A stretch of 64,000 nt of DNA from Gammaproteobacteria bacterium. GTDB lineage: Bacteria > Pseudomonadota > Gammaproteobacteria > Coxiellales > Coxiellaceae. The notes under the pieces are model-generated. The model saw nothing but the letters and a program-made list of their open reading frames with translations. It was not told the origin of the DNA and ran no database searches. The stretch is from positions 124,001-188,000 of the forward strand of contig JAUIAD010000002.1 of assembly GCA_030425685.1 (NCBI GenBank). Reading direction: 5' to 3'. Shown one piece after another: positions 27,253-36,714 of the stretch. Both the position numbers and the translations under genes were made by a program. Every line of letters starts with the position of its first letter. Position 1 is the stretch's first letter.

Positions 27253-27500
27253 TGCGGTGTCCCCCTTTGATAACATTGTATATATCGCTGTGATGTATAT
27301 ATAAAATATATCATTTGATTGCAAAATGAGCAATAGATACCACCCCTAATCACCGCTTTATCGTGTTACATTGTAAAATACCGATAGGAACGCTAAAGCA
27401 TGGCGGCACCGAGATAGCACGTATTTCTACGCGTTCAAAATCACTATTTAACAAACTATAATAGCCCCTCTAGTGACAATTAACGTAGCGAGAAAAACCG

Positions 27501-28259
27501 ATGACAGCGACCCCACATATTTTTCTTATCGGACACCCAGGGGCTGGCAAAATGGTGCTAGCCAAAGCGCTCAGTCAAAAGCTTGGCTGGGATTTAGTCG
27601 ACCTTGATTTTGGCCTTGAGCATCGCTTTGCTACCTCCCTACAAAACTCTCTTGGCAAAGATGGCAGCGAACAGTTTTATAAACACTATCACCAATTACT
27701 ACAACAGTGTGAATCTCAGCCATTTTGCATTATTAATTGCGATCCGTGTATCGTTGACAACCCCATTGTCCGCGCATTTTTCAACGATAAATTTGTCGTC
27801 TTTGTCGATGTCGATTTAGAAACACAAATTTTTCGTTATGAACAAAGCATAATGCCTACTATGCATAAAGAGACATTTAAAAACATGCTGTCATCTTTAC
27901 ATGATCAACGAGACCGACACCATGAACGCCTGGCAACTGTTTCTGTAAACACAGCTGAAGGTAACTTAGAACAACATACTATAAAAATAGTAAAAGCATT
28001 GGAGCCAACTTCAAAAAGAAAAATCAGTCACAAGCAACGACACCAATTCCATAAAGACGGTCAAAGCAGCATTACGTTAACGGATCAGCAGGCGCAATGT
28101 CTGGCGAGTTTAGTGAGTGGTAAATCTTCCAAAGAAATTGCACGAGAATTAAAAATTTCCTACCGCACCGTTGAAGGTCATATTGCCAACCTGCAAGAAC
28201 TGCTTGGCTGCCAAAATAGCAAAGAGTTAATTAACCTATATCATACTTACAATAGCTAA
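27501..28259 (+). CDS. Shikimate-kinase-like P-loop protein fused to a LuxR-type HTH
   Basis: A 252-aa protein with two parts. Residues 5-165 resemble shikimate kinase: Walker A GHPGAGKM (Met where Ser/Thr is usual), GWDLVDLDFGLEHRF matching the D-x-D substrate region, and a late HHERLATVSVNT. Residues about 185-250 form a LuxR/GerE helix-turn-helix (LTDQQAQCLASLVSGKSSKE, then IARELKISYRTVEGHI). This suggests a transcription regulator whose sensor is a small-molecule kinase fold. The stop codon directly abuts the convergent stop of the diguanylate cyclase gene. Confidence 0.85.
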   Translation: MTATPHIFLIGHPGAGKMVLAKALSQKLGWDLVDLDFGLEHRFATSLQNSLGKDGSEQFYKHYHQLLQQCESQPFCIINCDPCIVDNPIVRAFFNDKFVVFVDVDLETQIFRYEQSIMPTMHKETFKNMLSSLHDQRDRHHERLATVSVNTAEGNLEQHTIKIVKALEPTSKRKISHKQRHQFHKDGQSSITLTDQQAQCLASLVSGKSSKEIARELKISYRTVEGHIANLQELLGCQNSKELINLYHTYNS

Positions 28260-29984
28260 CTATGAAAGGCTATCATCACCTGGAATATCTGCGGGATCTT
28301 TATAGTAATGAAAAATCCCCTTGCCTTCCTGCTTAGAACGATACATCAGATGATCAGCTTGCTTTAACAATACCTCTTGCTCTTGCGCAAACTCTGGATA
28401 CAAACTAATACCACCAGAAATGGTAACACTCAGCAAAAGCCCTTTGATACTATATGTGCTCGACAATTCCTTTTCATAATGGCCAGCGATTCTTTTCACC
28501 GCTAACAAACCATCACTGGCTTCTGCAACAACAGCAAATTCATCACCTGAAAGCCTAGCACAAAAATCTGTTTTTCTTGCCACGCTTTTTAGCTTATTAG
28601 CAAACTTCACCAATAAAGCATCACCATAGTCATGACCATAATTATCATTAACCTCTTTAAACTTATCGATATCAAGGTAGACAACAGCGACAGAATATTT
28701 ATTACGATTGGCCCGATTTATCGCAGCAAATAGGTAGGTGCTAAAATTATTCCTATTTGGCAGCCCCGTTAAAGCATCATACAATGCCAACTCTTCCAAC
28801 TGTTTCGATTTCTTTTCAAACGCTCTAGCCAACATCCCAACTTCATCATTAAGCTCTGTTGGCAACTTAATTTTATCTTGCTTGCCTGGAGAAGTGTTTG
28901 CAATTGCCAAAGCCAAATCAGATAAACGACTCATCTTCTTTTTAGTGATAAAATAAATCAGCAAAGAAGCAATTAAAGCTATTACAATAATATCCAAGAT
29001 AATGTAATTAATAGCGGAGCGATCCTCACGCACCATTAAGCCTAAAGGGATAGAATTAATTAGGGTTAATATTCTATACTGCTTTTCTGGATCTGCATAA
29101 ACAGGGCTTATTACTGTAAAGTTATTTTTGTTTTTCACAACATAATTAATAAATTCGGCATTATTTGCAAAAAGTTTATTATCAATCCTCGGCAGTGTCA
29201 CCAACTTTGAACTAGGGTAATAAGCCAGCGTTGTCTCTTGCTGATTATAAATAAATAAATCTTTATAACGATCATACAAATAGATATTGTATTTAATTGA
29301 AGAGCGTATCAAAATCTCACGCAAAAATTTATTCATATCAATATTAATCATCAAGACGCCAAATATTGTTTGAGTAGCCGTATAAACTGGCATAAATATT
29401 CTTAGGGTGGGCGTTAACGCAGCCCCCTCTTTAGCGTCATCACTACTAATATCAATACGAGAAAAACCAATTCTACCTTGCTTTAACGTTATCGCCTTTT
29501 GAAAATATTTTTTATCCCCGATGCGTTTCAATGCATCTTCATGGGTGCGAAAGACCTCATCGCGCGCACGATTAACACTAACTATTTCTTTACCATTATT
29601 ATCAGCACTGATATAACGTATGCGCGTATAATCAGGATTCACTTTTAACATCGCCGTAAAAATTGTCGACAAGCGATCTTCCCACAGCAAGCGTTTACTA
29701 CCCTCATTGACGCTTTGCTCTTGACCTAACTTATTGCGCACAATCCCTTGTATCGGTGGCGTTTTAGACAGTACAACAAGATCATTTTCGAGTTTTAAAA
29801 AAGCATTCTCAATATCATTGGAGATGAGTTCTGTCCTACTTTGCAAGTGCGATTCAGTTGATTTTAAGAAGAAACTTTCAGCAATAAAATAGACACTACC
29901 AGCAATCAACGCTGCAGCGAAAAGGATAACCAACGTTCCTAAAAAGGTTATGGTTGTAGCAAGCGATCTATATTTTTCCAACAC
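28260..29984 (-). CDS. Membrane diguanylate cyclase with a periplasmic sensor domain
   Basis: A 574-aa protein: TM helix (about 10-35), a periplasmic dCache-like region (about 36-325, with YTRIRYISADNNGKEIVSVN typical of such sensors), a second TM (about 328-348), a HAMP-like linker, and a GGDEF domain (about 400-565). The signature is SGDEF instead of GGDEF; the family tolerates Ser in some active enzymes. DALTGLPNR and VYLDIDKFKEVND are well kept. It would make cyclic di-GMP. The start is GTG or the following TTG, both behind AGGAAG. Confidence 0.9.
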   Translation of the reverse strand: MLEKYRSLATTITFLGTLVILFAAALIAGSVYFIAESFFLKSTESHLQSRTELISNDIENAFLKLENDLVVLSKTPPIQGIVRNKLGQEQSVNEGSKRLLWEDRLSTIFTAMLKVNPDYTRIRYISADNNGKEIVSVNRARDEVFRTHEDALKRIGDKKYFQKAITLKQGRIGFSRIDISSDDAKEGAALTPTLRIFMPVYTATQTIFGVLMINIDMNKFLREILIRSSIKYNIYLYDRYKDLFIYNQQETTLAYYPSSKLVTLPRIDNKLFANNAEFINYVVKNKNNFTVISPVYADPEKQYRILTLINSIPLGLMVREDRSAINYIILDIIVIALIASLLIYFITKKKMSRLSDLALAIANTSPGKQDKIKLPTELNDEVGMLARAFEKKSKQLEELALYDALTGLPNRNNFSTYLFAAINRANRNKYSVAVVYLDIDKFKEVNDNYGHDYGDALLVKFANKLKSVARKTDFCARLSGDEFAVVAEASDGLLAVKRIAGHYEKELSSTYSIKGLLLSVTISGGISLYPEFAQEQEVLLKQADHLMYRSKQEGKGIFHYYKDPADIPGDDSLS

Positions 29985-30274
29985 ACTTCCTGTGTATTAC
30001 TGCCTTAGTATCATTATAGCGAAGGAATAAGCCTCTCTTCAAAATCCGTTAGCTAGCCATTAAGCAAACAAAATAATCACTTATAAATCAACCTGTTGTA
30101 AGTTTAACACAATATGACCACAAGACGAGGAAGATTCAACAGGCACACACACCTATACTAACAACATAGATTCAAGCGGGTGATATCAAAGCAGTGGGAA
30201 CAAAGCGCAAACAATCACCCAAAGCTCTTAACTGCAGAACCACAAATACAGACTAGAAACTTTTGGAGAATAAA

Positions 30275-32275
30275 ATGCGCCAACATCCACAACATTCACA
30301 ACCCAGCTACCAACAAGCCGGGCAAACAAGAGCCCAAGCCATCAGTGCGCAGCAACGTGGACAAACCATTCCTCCACAAGCACCGGATGCCAGCGCATTT
30401 GTTACTGGCGCACTAAAAGTCTACGGAACCGGAGCTGCAGTGTCAGATGTTTTATATTACTTTACTCAAACCGGCGATATGGCCGCAGCGGGCGCTGCCA
30501 CCAGCCATTATCCCACAGCACCTGAATGGGAGCATAGCTTTGAGCCCTACGGCGCAGATAGCGCCGCTTGGTGGAATTTTATGGGCGGCTTCTCCGATTT
30601 TATGAGCTCAGTGGAAACGGGCGTCGGCATGACAGATGTTTCGCGCCGCTACACCGACCAGGCTTTTGATGCAGCAAGCATTACAAAAGATTGGACAAGT
30701 GCAACACGCTGGTTTGCTAAAATGGCAAACGACTGCAAAGTGAGCTCTACCGCACTAGAAGTCGCTGCCTACGCCGGACCAGCCGCCGCTGGTATCGGCG
30801 TAGCTACTAGCGGCGCCACACTGGCTCGACAGACTTATGCGATAGGCGGATTTGTTAAGAAAGAAAAAGAACATCGTCAAATTCGCGATGACGCGCAAAG
30901 CCGAGCCGATGCCACCCACGGCATTATGATTGAAGCGCTAGAAAAATATGCTGCTGTCTCTGCAGCACGCATGGAGCGTAATCTCAGAGGCGATGCAAGT
31001 GCTCTCGCCGAAGAGACGCTAACGGAGTTTGTACAAAGTAAATTGGCCTATTCAACCCTAGTAGCTAAAACAGAAGCAGCAGAATTAGTAGCGCTCACAG
31101 ACTGGTCAAAGCGAAATTTACGATGGCAAGAGCGTCGCCATGCCGTAGACATGGGCGTAACCGCTATTAAATTAGCTGCTGGGATAGCAACATTAACACT
31201 CGGCATCATTGCGCTAGCAACCGCTCCCGCCACGGTTGGCGCAGGACCCGCTGTACTCTTAGGCTTTGGTGCCGCTTTAGCGCTAGGTGTTATGGTATAT
31301 AAAACAGGGCGCCACTTTCTCCACCAACATCGTCAACGCGATGAATTTAAATCGATTATGACAGCATTTACCGATAGCGTTACGTCAAAAGAATCTATTG
31401 CAGAAGCACTAGGCATGCCAATGTCAGCTGTCTCATCCCTTGATAGTGCCGTAGGAGGCAATATTCTCGCGCATATGGAAAACCTTCACCAATTTCATGT
31501 CGCTCTGTCATACAGCATGAAACCATGGTCAAATGCCAGCAACTCAACACCGCAAGCAGACATGTATTATCGCGCAGCGTTAGCGCATAAGTTATTGCGC
31601 TTAGAGAGCATGGTACAATCATTTCATCCTAGCGATGACCCCATTGAAATTGGGCGACAACTTGAGCTTGAAGCGGTATATAAAACCACCTTATCACTGG
31701 GGTTAATGCATGGCATGGTGGTGGTGGGCTCCGACGGCGAGTTATGCATTAAAAGAGATAGAGATGAGACCATCACTGCACCCAATCCAGAAAGTGATGA
31801 CTTCTATCTCGCCGTACTAAACTTATGCAGAAAAGACCCACTATTTAAGCACAAAACACGCGACGATGTCTGGGCACTTTTCCAAGGGCTGAAAGGGTTT
31901 TTACAACACCCTCACCTAGAGAGACGATTTATTCCCGATCACTGGCATAAAGGACGAGCCGCTTATCACTCGAAAAAGGAGCAGGAAAACTTGCAAAAAG
32001 CGCGCTCATACCGTCAAAAAGGAAAAACTGACAAAGCCGAAAAAGCCGAAGAAAAAGCACATAAAGAAGCCTTAAAAGCAGCGGATAGAGCCGCAAGAGC
32101 CAAAGGGGAAGTCACACCACAGTCAGCAGCAGCACATGGTATGCACCAACGACACGCTGCTGGCCAAAGTGGTGCAAGATCAGTTTTAGGCGGAATGAAA
32201 GATCACTTTCGCTCAGGGTCGCGCGCTGCACCCGCGCCAACACCTACGGCGCCTTACCCCTACCCTGCACGTTAA
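30275..32275 (+). CDS. Orphan protein with a central hydrophobic hairpin, effector-like
   Basis: 666 aa from the ATG at 30275, which follows TTGGAGA. The N-terminus is Gln/Pro-rich and looks disordered (HPQHSQPSYQQAGQTRAQAI). Residues about 300-350 hold a Gly/Ala-rich hydrophobic hairpin (LAAGIATLTLGIIALATAPA, then VLLGFGAALALGVMVY). The C-terminal 100 residues are a highly charged Lys/Ala/Glu helix followed by a Pro-rich tail. There is no signal peptide. It recalls Dot/Icm substrates, but nothing proves this. No family recognised. Confidence 0.75.
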   Translation: MRQHPQHSQPSYQQAGQTRAQAISAQQRGQTIPPQAPDASAFVTGALKVYGTGAAVSDVLYYFTQTGDMAAAGAATSHYPTAPEWEHSFEPYGADSAAWWNFMGGFSDFMSSVETGVGMTDVSRRYTDQAFDAASITKDWTSATRWFAKMANDCKVSSTALEVAAYAGPAAAGIGVATSGATLARQTYAIGGFVKKEKEHRQIRDDAQSRADATHGIMIEALEKYAAVSAARMERNLRGDASALAEETLTEFVQSKLAYSTLVAKTEAAELVALTDWSKRNLRWQERRHAVDMGVTAIKLAAGIATLTLGIIALATAPATVGAGPAVLLGFGAALALGVMVYKTGRHFLHQHRQRDEFKSIMTAFTDSVTSKESIAEALGMPMSAVSSLDSAVGGNILAHMENLHQFHVALSYSMKPWSNASNSTPQADMYYRAALAHKLLRLESMVQSFHPSDDPIEIGRQLELEAVYKTTLSLGLMHGMVVVGSDGELCIKRDRDETITAPNPESDDFYLAVLNLCRKDPLFKHKTRDDVWALFQGLKGFLQHPHLERRFIPDHWHKGRAAYHSKKEQENLQKARSYRQKGKTDKAEKAEEKAHKEALKAADRAARAKGEVTPQSAAAHGMHQRHAAGQSGARSVLGGMKDHFRSGSRAAPAPTPTAPYPYPAR

Positions 32276-32281
32276 CATCTG

Positions 32282-32857
32282 TTAACGTCGGCGAATTGAG
32301 CGCGCAATTGCATAGCATAACTGTTTTAAATTAAAGTTCATGGCTGCTACGATTGCGCCATAATCTGATTTTTTCCTAAAAACAACGGGCTTGCTTAATT
32401 TAATCGATCTGGCTCTTATTATTTTACCCGTACGTGGGTTGATAAGACGCCAATTGGCATTTAAGACACTCATACCGGATTCGCTCGTATCAAAGCGAGT
32501 GACATTAACAACAACACGCACATTAGAATCATTGGCTGTATAAGCGGGATAAGGCAAAACATAGGGCGTCAGCAGAATGACTTTTAAATTTTCAATGATG
32601 ACAGAGGTAATATTTTCTCGCAGCGGCTCTGCCCAACGATTAAATTCCGCTAATTTTAAACTCTGTGACGACAAGCGTGTCACAATCTGTGCCTTTTGCA
32701 AATACGAAGCAACATTCACTGTATCTACACTGACTTGCAAACTACTATGCTTATTTATTTTTTGCGGCAGTGGATTCATAATATAGAAGGTAGCGGGCTT
32801 ACTACTACAAGCCGTTAACATCGCTAACAGCAAAATTATAACCGTTAAATTTTTCAT
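32282..32857 (-). CDS. PqiC-type ABC transport auxiliary lipoprotein
   Basis: A 191-aa lipoprotein (signal IILLLAMLTAC, lipobox LTAC) of the PqiC/YmbA family. FNRWAEPLRENITSVIIENL is the family's hallmark region. PqiC is an outer-membrane lipoprotein that partners Mce-domain proteins in carrying lipids between membranes. Its ATG overlaps the MlaD-like gene by four bases, so it is the third gene of the operon. Confidence 0.88.
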   Translation of the reverse strand: MKNLTVIILLLAMLTACSSKPATFYIMNPLPQKINKHSSLQVSVDTVNVASYLQKAQIVTRLSSQSLKLAEFNRWAEPLRENITSVIIENLKVILLTPYVLPYPAYTANDSNVRVVVNVTRFDTSESGMSVLNANWRLINPRTGKIIRARSIKLSKPVVFRKKSDYGAIVAAMNFNLKQLCYAIARSIRRR

Positions 32858-33573
32858 GAGCCTTTATATTTCCCTTTTATAATAGCCTCAGGGTGCCTTG
32901 ATAAATATTCCGCTAGCACGCTAATATTGTACACTGCTTTTTCAAGGGTCGCGATTAGATTATTCACTTGCACACTCATCGGATGAACCTGCTTATTGAT
33001 ATTCGCAACTGTTTTGTTGGTCGTATCCATCGTCTTAGTGATACTTGCCAATGTCTTACGAGCAGTTTTAAGTGTTTGCCTCAACATTTCCGTATTGCTT
33101 TTTGCGGGTATCGTTGGTATTTCTAAAGCATCTGGGTAATGTATCTTAACAGGCGATGAAGGCGCAAAAACCAAGGTAATCACTTGATCTCCCGTTAGCA
33201 TATTGCTTGTCTTTAACTGCGCACGCAAACCTCTTTTAATTAAATTTTTTAAACGCATTCTTGTAAATTTTGGCTCATCTTGATTTTTAATAACAAGACG
33301 CTTTAAAAACTGCACCCAAATAGGCATGGTCAACAAACCCGTATCGGGATCAACAAAGATACGTATTTTTGTCACCTCACCGATTTTTATTCCACGAAAT
33401 TCAACATCGGTGCCAACATGAATACCATTTAAATCCCCGGTAAAACGCAAGACATACGTTTTCTCATGACGAAGCCTGCCATAGGAAGAAAGAAAAGAAG
33501 AGACAGCGATAATCAGTGCTAGCGATATAAAAATAAAGATACCCAACACCAAACTTTTTTTACTTTTTTCCAT
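32854..33573 (-). CDS. MlaD-family (Mce domain) lipid transport protein
   Basis: A 239-aa protein with one N-terminal TM anchor (LVLGIFIFISLALIIAVSSF) and one Mce domain (about 40-150, with GIHVGTDVEFRGIKIGEV as the signature). A helical tail follows, in which Thr/Asn/Lys-rich repeats (TKTMDTTNKTVANINKQV) suggest a coiled coil. Single-Mce proteins form hexameric periplasmic rings anchored in the inner membrane that bind phospholipid. It follows the MlaE-like gene by 17 bases and overlaps the PqiC-like gene. Confidence 0.9.
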   Translation of the reverse strand: MEKSKKSLVLGIFIFISLALIIAVSSFLSSYGRLRHEKTYVLRFTGDLNGIHVGTDVEFRGIKIGEVTKIRIFVDPDTGLLTMPIWVQFLKRLVIKNQDEPKFTRMRLKNLIKRGLRAQLKTSNMLTGDQVITLVFAPSSPVKIHYPDALEIPTIPAKSNTEMLRQTLKTARKTLASITKTMDTTNKTVANINKQVHPMSVQVNNLIATLEKAVYNISVLAEYLSRHPEAIIKGKYKGS

Positions 33574-33590
33574 AGTAGCATCCGAGCTAT

Positions 33591-34343
33591 TTAAAAAATA
33601 AATCCATATAACAACTGTATATATACTTGCATCAGGATAATAACAACAATACCCGTTAATAACATACTAACAACCGCATCAATATCAGCTTGCTGCACCT
33701 TGTCCTCGTAATACAAACAAACCATTGCCGTAGCAATTGAAATAATACAGCTCTTAACCATACCGAAAATAAGACCACCACTTTTAAACCGAACGAGCAA
33801 ATCATGGTAGTACTGTTGAAAACTTATATTAAAAAAGCCAATCAGTGAAAGATTCATCATCACACTAATCAAAAAAAACCATATGTACAAAAGTACAGAA
33901 GACAACATTAAAGCAATAACATAGGAAAAAGCATATGTCTGCTGACTGCCTTCTAGCTCGGACTTTTTATTTCTCGACAACCAACGAACAGCACTAAAAA
34001 TAATAATCAAGTTAACGACAATAGGCGCCACATGACGCGGCATCATAAAGTCAAATACGGTTGAAACATGAATAAGTGCGCCAAACATCGATAACTGCAA
34101 TCCAGCAAGCAACGTTATGACCACACCAAAAAGAATTGAGAAAAATAAGGTAATCGATAAATTACCCAAGGAAAAGAAATAAAGCTTACTTACCGTATCA
34201 TGAAAACTAACACGCTGAGGATGCGTGACGCCATAAGCTAACGAAGAAGTAACTTCACCAACAAAACTAACACCCTGGCGCACCTCTTTGTATCTCAAGT
34301 GCACACGATCGCCTATGTGTTTTAACCAGACAGTAAAATCCAT
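33591..34343 (-). CDS. MlaE-family permease
   Basis: A 250-aa integral membrane protein with about five TM segments, following an amphipathic N-terminus. The pattern and position before an Mce gene fit the MlaE/YrbE permease family, including the LFFSILFGVVITLLAGLQLS helix and the central PRHVAPIVVNLIIIFSAV region. Sequence similarity is weak, so the gene is diverged. No MlaF-type ATPase gene lies next to it. Confidence 0.75.
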   Translation of the reverse strand: MDFTVWLKHIGDRVHLRYKEVRQGVSFVGEVTSSLAYGVTHPQRVSFHDTVSKLYFFSLGNLSITLFFSILFGVVITLLAGLQLSMFGALIHVSTVFDFMMPRHVAPIVVNLIIIFSAVRWLSRNKKSELEGSQQTYAFSYVIALMLSSVLLYIWFFLISVMMNLSLIGFFNISFQQYYHDLLVRFKSGGLIFGMVKSCIISIATAMVCLYYEDKVQQADIDAVVSMLLTGIVVIILMQVYIQLLYGFIF

Positions 34344-34539
34344 TTTAGTGATCTGACCTTAAACCTAGCAGTTTTGTTTATTTTTTAATCTATTTCATCA
34401 TAGCATAAAGCACCGCTATTGGAAACTGATGAAAGAGCACCCGCCCTACTGAAATTTAGGGTATGATTAAATATGGGCTCGCTATACCATAATTAGCGAC
34501 CCCTTTACGCAAGGTAAAACATCACAAGGAGGTGTAATA

Positions 34540-34797
34540 ATGAACAAATTTATTTTATTTGGACTGGCAACAACCTTAGCAATCGGCCTTAGCGCTTGCG
34601 GCCGACCTTTGACCTCAGGTGAACAAGGTGCGCTTATTGGTGGCGGTACAGGCGCTCTCGTTGGTGGTATTGCCGGCGGTGGTACAGGCGCAGCTATTGG
34701 TGCTGCTGGCGGCGCGTTAACAGGCGGCCTGATTGGCCACTACACGGGCAAGAAGTGTAAAGTTTATTATAAAAATGGTAAGTGCAAATCGTACTAA
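34540..34797 (+). CDS. Glycine-zipper lipoprotein
   Basis: An 85-aa lipoprotein (lipobox LSAC) with a Gly-zipper of four Gly-rich repeats (GALIGGGTGALVGGIAGGGT) and a basic Lys/Tyr/Cys tail. It resembles small SlyB/Omp17-type outer-membrane lipoproteins. A very strong ribosome site (AAGGAGGTG) suggests high expression. A hairpin follows the stop. Confidence 0.85.
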   Translation: MNKFILFGLATTLAIGLSACGRPLTSGEQGALIGGGTGALVGGIAGGGTGAAIGAAGGALTGGLIGHYTGKKCKVYYKNGKCKSY

Positions 34798-34804
34798 AAA
34801 CATA

Positions 34805-34840
34805 GGGTGGTGCGTTACCGAAATGAATAGCACACCACCC
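34805..34840 (+). terminator. Hairpin after the glycine-zipper lipoprotein gene
   Basis: gggtggtg and caccaccc pair around about 20 bases, eight bases past the stop codon. There is no T tract, so the strength is uncertain. Confidence 0.5.
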
Positions 34841-34876
34841 CATCACTTAATCGCTAACAATCAATAAATCGACCTT

Positions 34877-35770
34877 TTATTCAATAGGCACATAAACATG
34901 CGTAATCAATAATGCTTTCTCCTCAGCAGCCATATTGCCATAATCCGTTTTAAAGCTACGATTAACATAAAGAGAAAAGGTTGGCTCATCGCGAAGCTCC
35001 AAACCTGAATTAGGATACCATTGTGAAAAGATCTCTCGATAGGTATCTCCCAAGGTATTATAAGGACCGACATGCTCAAAGATCGCATATTTACCACCCG
35101 CGATATGTTGCACGCCAACTTCACCATCTGCAGTCGGTTTAGCCAAACCGGCCACACAAGCATCAAAACGCCAGTTATCCTCATCAGTAATAGCCGGGTT
35201 ATCATGCGTAATGCCAATCAATTTTATATTCTCTTGTGAAATAGCATGACTCTCAACATAATTCCCCATCGCAATCCACGCTGCTGGCGCTGAAAGATAG
35301 TAGTTACCACTTCTTCTAATAAAGATCACTTTTTGTGGCTCAATTGTTTTTATTATTGGTTTCATTGAAACATCTCCGCGAATATTATTTTTATCAGAAC
35401 AGGCTTCACCGTAATCTGTTAAAGAACCACGCTCTCTAAACTCTCTTGGTGTACAACCTGTTATTTTTTTAAAAACCTTTGAAAAGGAAGAAGGCGTTTC
35501 AAAACCTGCATCTAATGCGACTTGCGTAACACTATCTTTGCTATACAACAACTGCCGTGACGCACGCTCAATGCGCAATCGTCTTACATAAGCATTGACC
35601 GTCTCACCCGTATAGGCGGTAAAGATACGATGAAAATGATAGCGAGAAAAGTGCGACACTTGTTGCAAATCATGCAAAGAAATAGTCTCATTAACATGAT
35701 TCTGAATGTAGACCAACGTTCGGTTAATACGCTCTAAGTGCTCTTTCACTGTACTCGCTTTCTTCTTCAT
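34877..35770 (-). CDS. AraC-family regulator with a GyrI-like effector domain
   Basis: 297 aa. The N-terminal half is a double helix-turn-helix of the AraC/XylS type (ISLHDLQQVSHFSRYHFHRI, then VTQVALDAGFETPSSFSKVF). The C-terminal half is a GyrI/SOUL-type small-molecule-binding domain (PQKVIFIRRSGNYYL onward), as in Rob or BmrR. I choose the ATG at 35770, six bases after AGGAGG, over an upstream frame opening at 35824. It probably senses a hydrophobic or drug-like compound; the target genes are unknown. Confidence 0.92.
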   Translation of the reverse strand: MKKKASTVKEHLERINRTLVYIQNHVNETISLHDLQQVSHFSRYHFHRIFTAYTGETVNAYVRRLRIERASRQLLYSKDSVTQVALDAGFETPSSFSKVFKKITGCTPREFRERGSLTDYGEACSDKNNIRGDVSMKPIIKTIEPQKVIFIRRSGNYYLSAPAAWIAMGNYVESHAISQENIKLIGITHDNPAITDEDNWRFDACVAGLAKPTADGEVGVQHIAGGKYAIFEHVGPYNTLGDTYREIFSQWYPNSGLELRDEPTFSLYVNRSFKTDYGNMAAEEKALLITHVYVPIE

Positions 35771-35896
35771 TTTTCGCCTCCTCATTGACAAAGTAATAGC
35801 ATTATAGGGAGCCAGGAAAGGCAAAACTTTTCCATTTTTGCTAATTTTAGCACCGAGAGATTTTTGTGTAAGACTATGATTTGTAGAAAATTATAA

Positions 35897-36640
35897 TTAA
35901 ACTGTTTCTCTTCTGACCTCAACATCAAACAAATAACCCTCACCATAGATCGATTTGATAACCACAGGGTTCTTTGGATCAGCCTCAATTTTTTTCCGCA
36001 AATAACAAATAAAGCGATCAATACTACGTTCAAAAATTTCATCACTAGCCTGGATATAATCTAAAAATTGTCGCCGTGATAACACATGCCTGGGATGTTC
36101 TGCCAGCACTTGCAATACTTTAAATTCAGCGGAACTAATGGGTATATCTTCTCCGTCACTTGAAGAAAGTGTAAAAGAATCGAGATTCATGACAAAGCGA
36201 TCAAAACATAATAACTTAGCTGCTAATTTCACGGGGCCTTGCTGTTTATCTTCACGTGAGGCTAACTGCATGCTCTGTTGCAATGTCGTACGAATATAAG
36301 TCAGCAGCAAACGTGTGCCGACGGGTTTAGTGAGATAGTTATGCGCACCCAGCTCAAGAGCAACAATCTTATCGACTTCATCATTAGAACCCGACAAAAT
36401 TAAAATAGGCGTCGGATACAATTTTTTAAGCTCACGACACAAGTCCAAACCATTAATATCCGGGAGATTTAAATTAATATCTAAAATAATCAAGTCAGGG
36501 GGCTCGTTCTCTATTGCTTGAAAACACTGATCTGCATCAAATGCTATAGCAACCGTATAGCCCGCTTCTGCTAGAATATCTTCCAGCATATCTGTTAAAT
36601 CCTGATCATCTTCAACAATAAGTATATGTTTTGCATCCAT
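35897..36640 (-). CDS. OmpR-family response regulator
   Basis: A 247-aa protein. The receiver domain has acidic residues in HILIVEDDQD, a phospho-acceptor Asp in PDLIILDINL, and Lys in LTKPVG. The C-terminal winged helix is of the OmpR/PhoB type (RRQFLDYIQASDEIFERSID, then YGEGYLF). The ATG at 36640 starts the receiver directly; the frame extends 12 codons to a TTG. It is divergent from, and 74 bases away from, the two membrane kinase-like genes, so it is their probable output. Confidence 0.93.
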   Translation of the reverse strand: MDAKHILIVEDDQDLTDMLEDILAEAGYTVAIAFDADQCFQAIENEPPDLIILDINLNLPDINGLDLCRELKKLYPTPILILSGSNDEVDKIVALELGAHNYLTKPVGTRLLLTYIRTTLQQSMQLASREDKQQGPVKLAAKLLCFDRFVMNLDSFTLSSSDGEDIPISSAEFKVLQVLAEHPRHVLSRRQFLDYIQASDEIFERSIDRFICYLRKKIEADPKNPVVIKSIYGEGYLFDVEVRRETV

Positions 36641-36714
36641 ACATTTCAGTATAAACTGTTGCAATATTAAGCGCAAAACTTGATTTTAATGCAACATATC
36701 AATACGCTAATATC

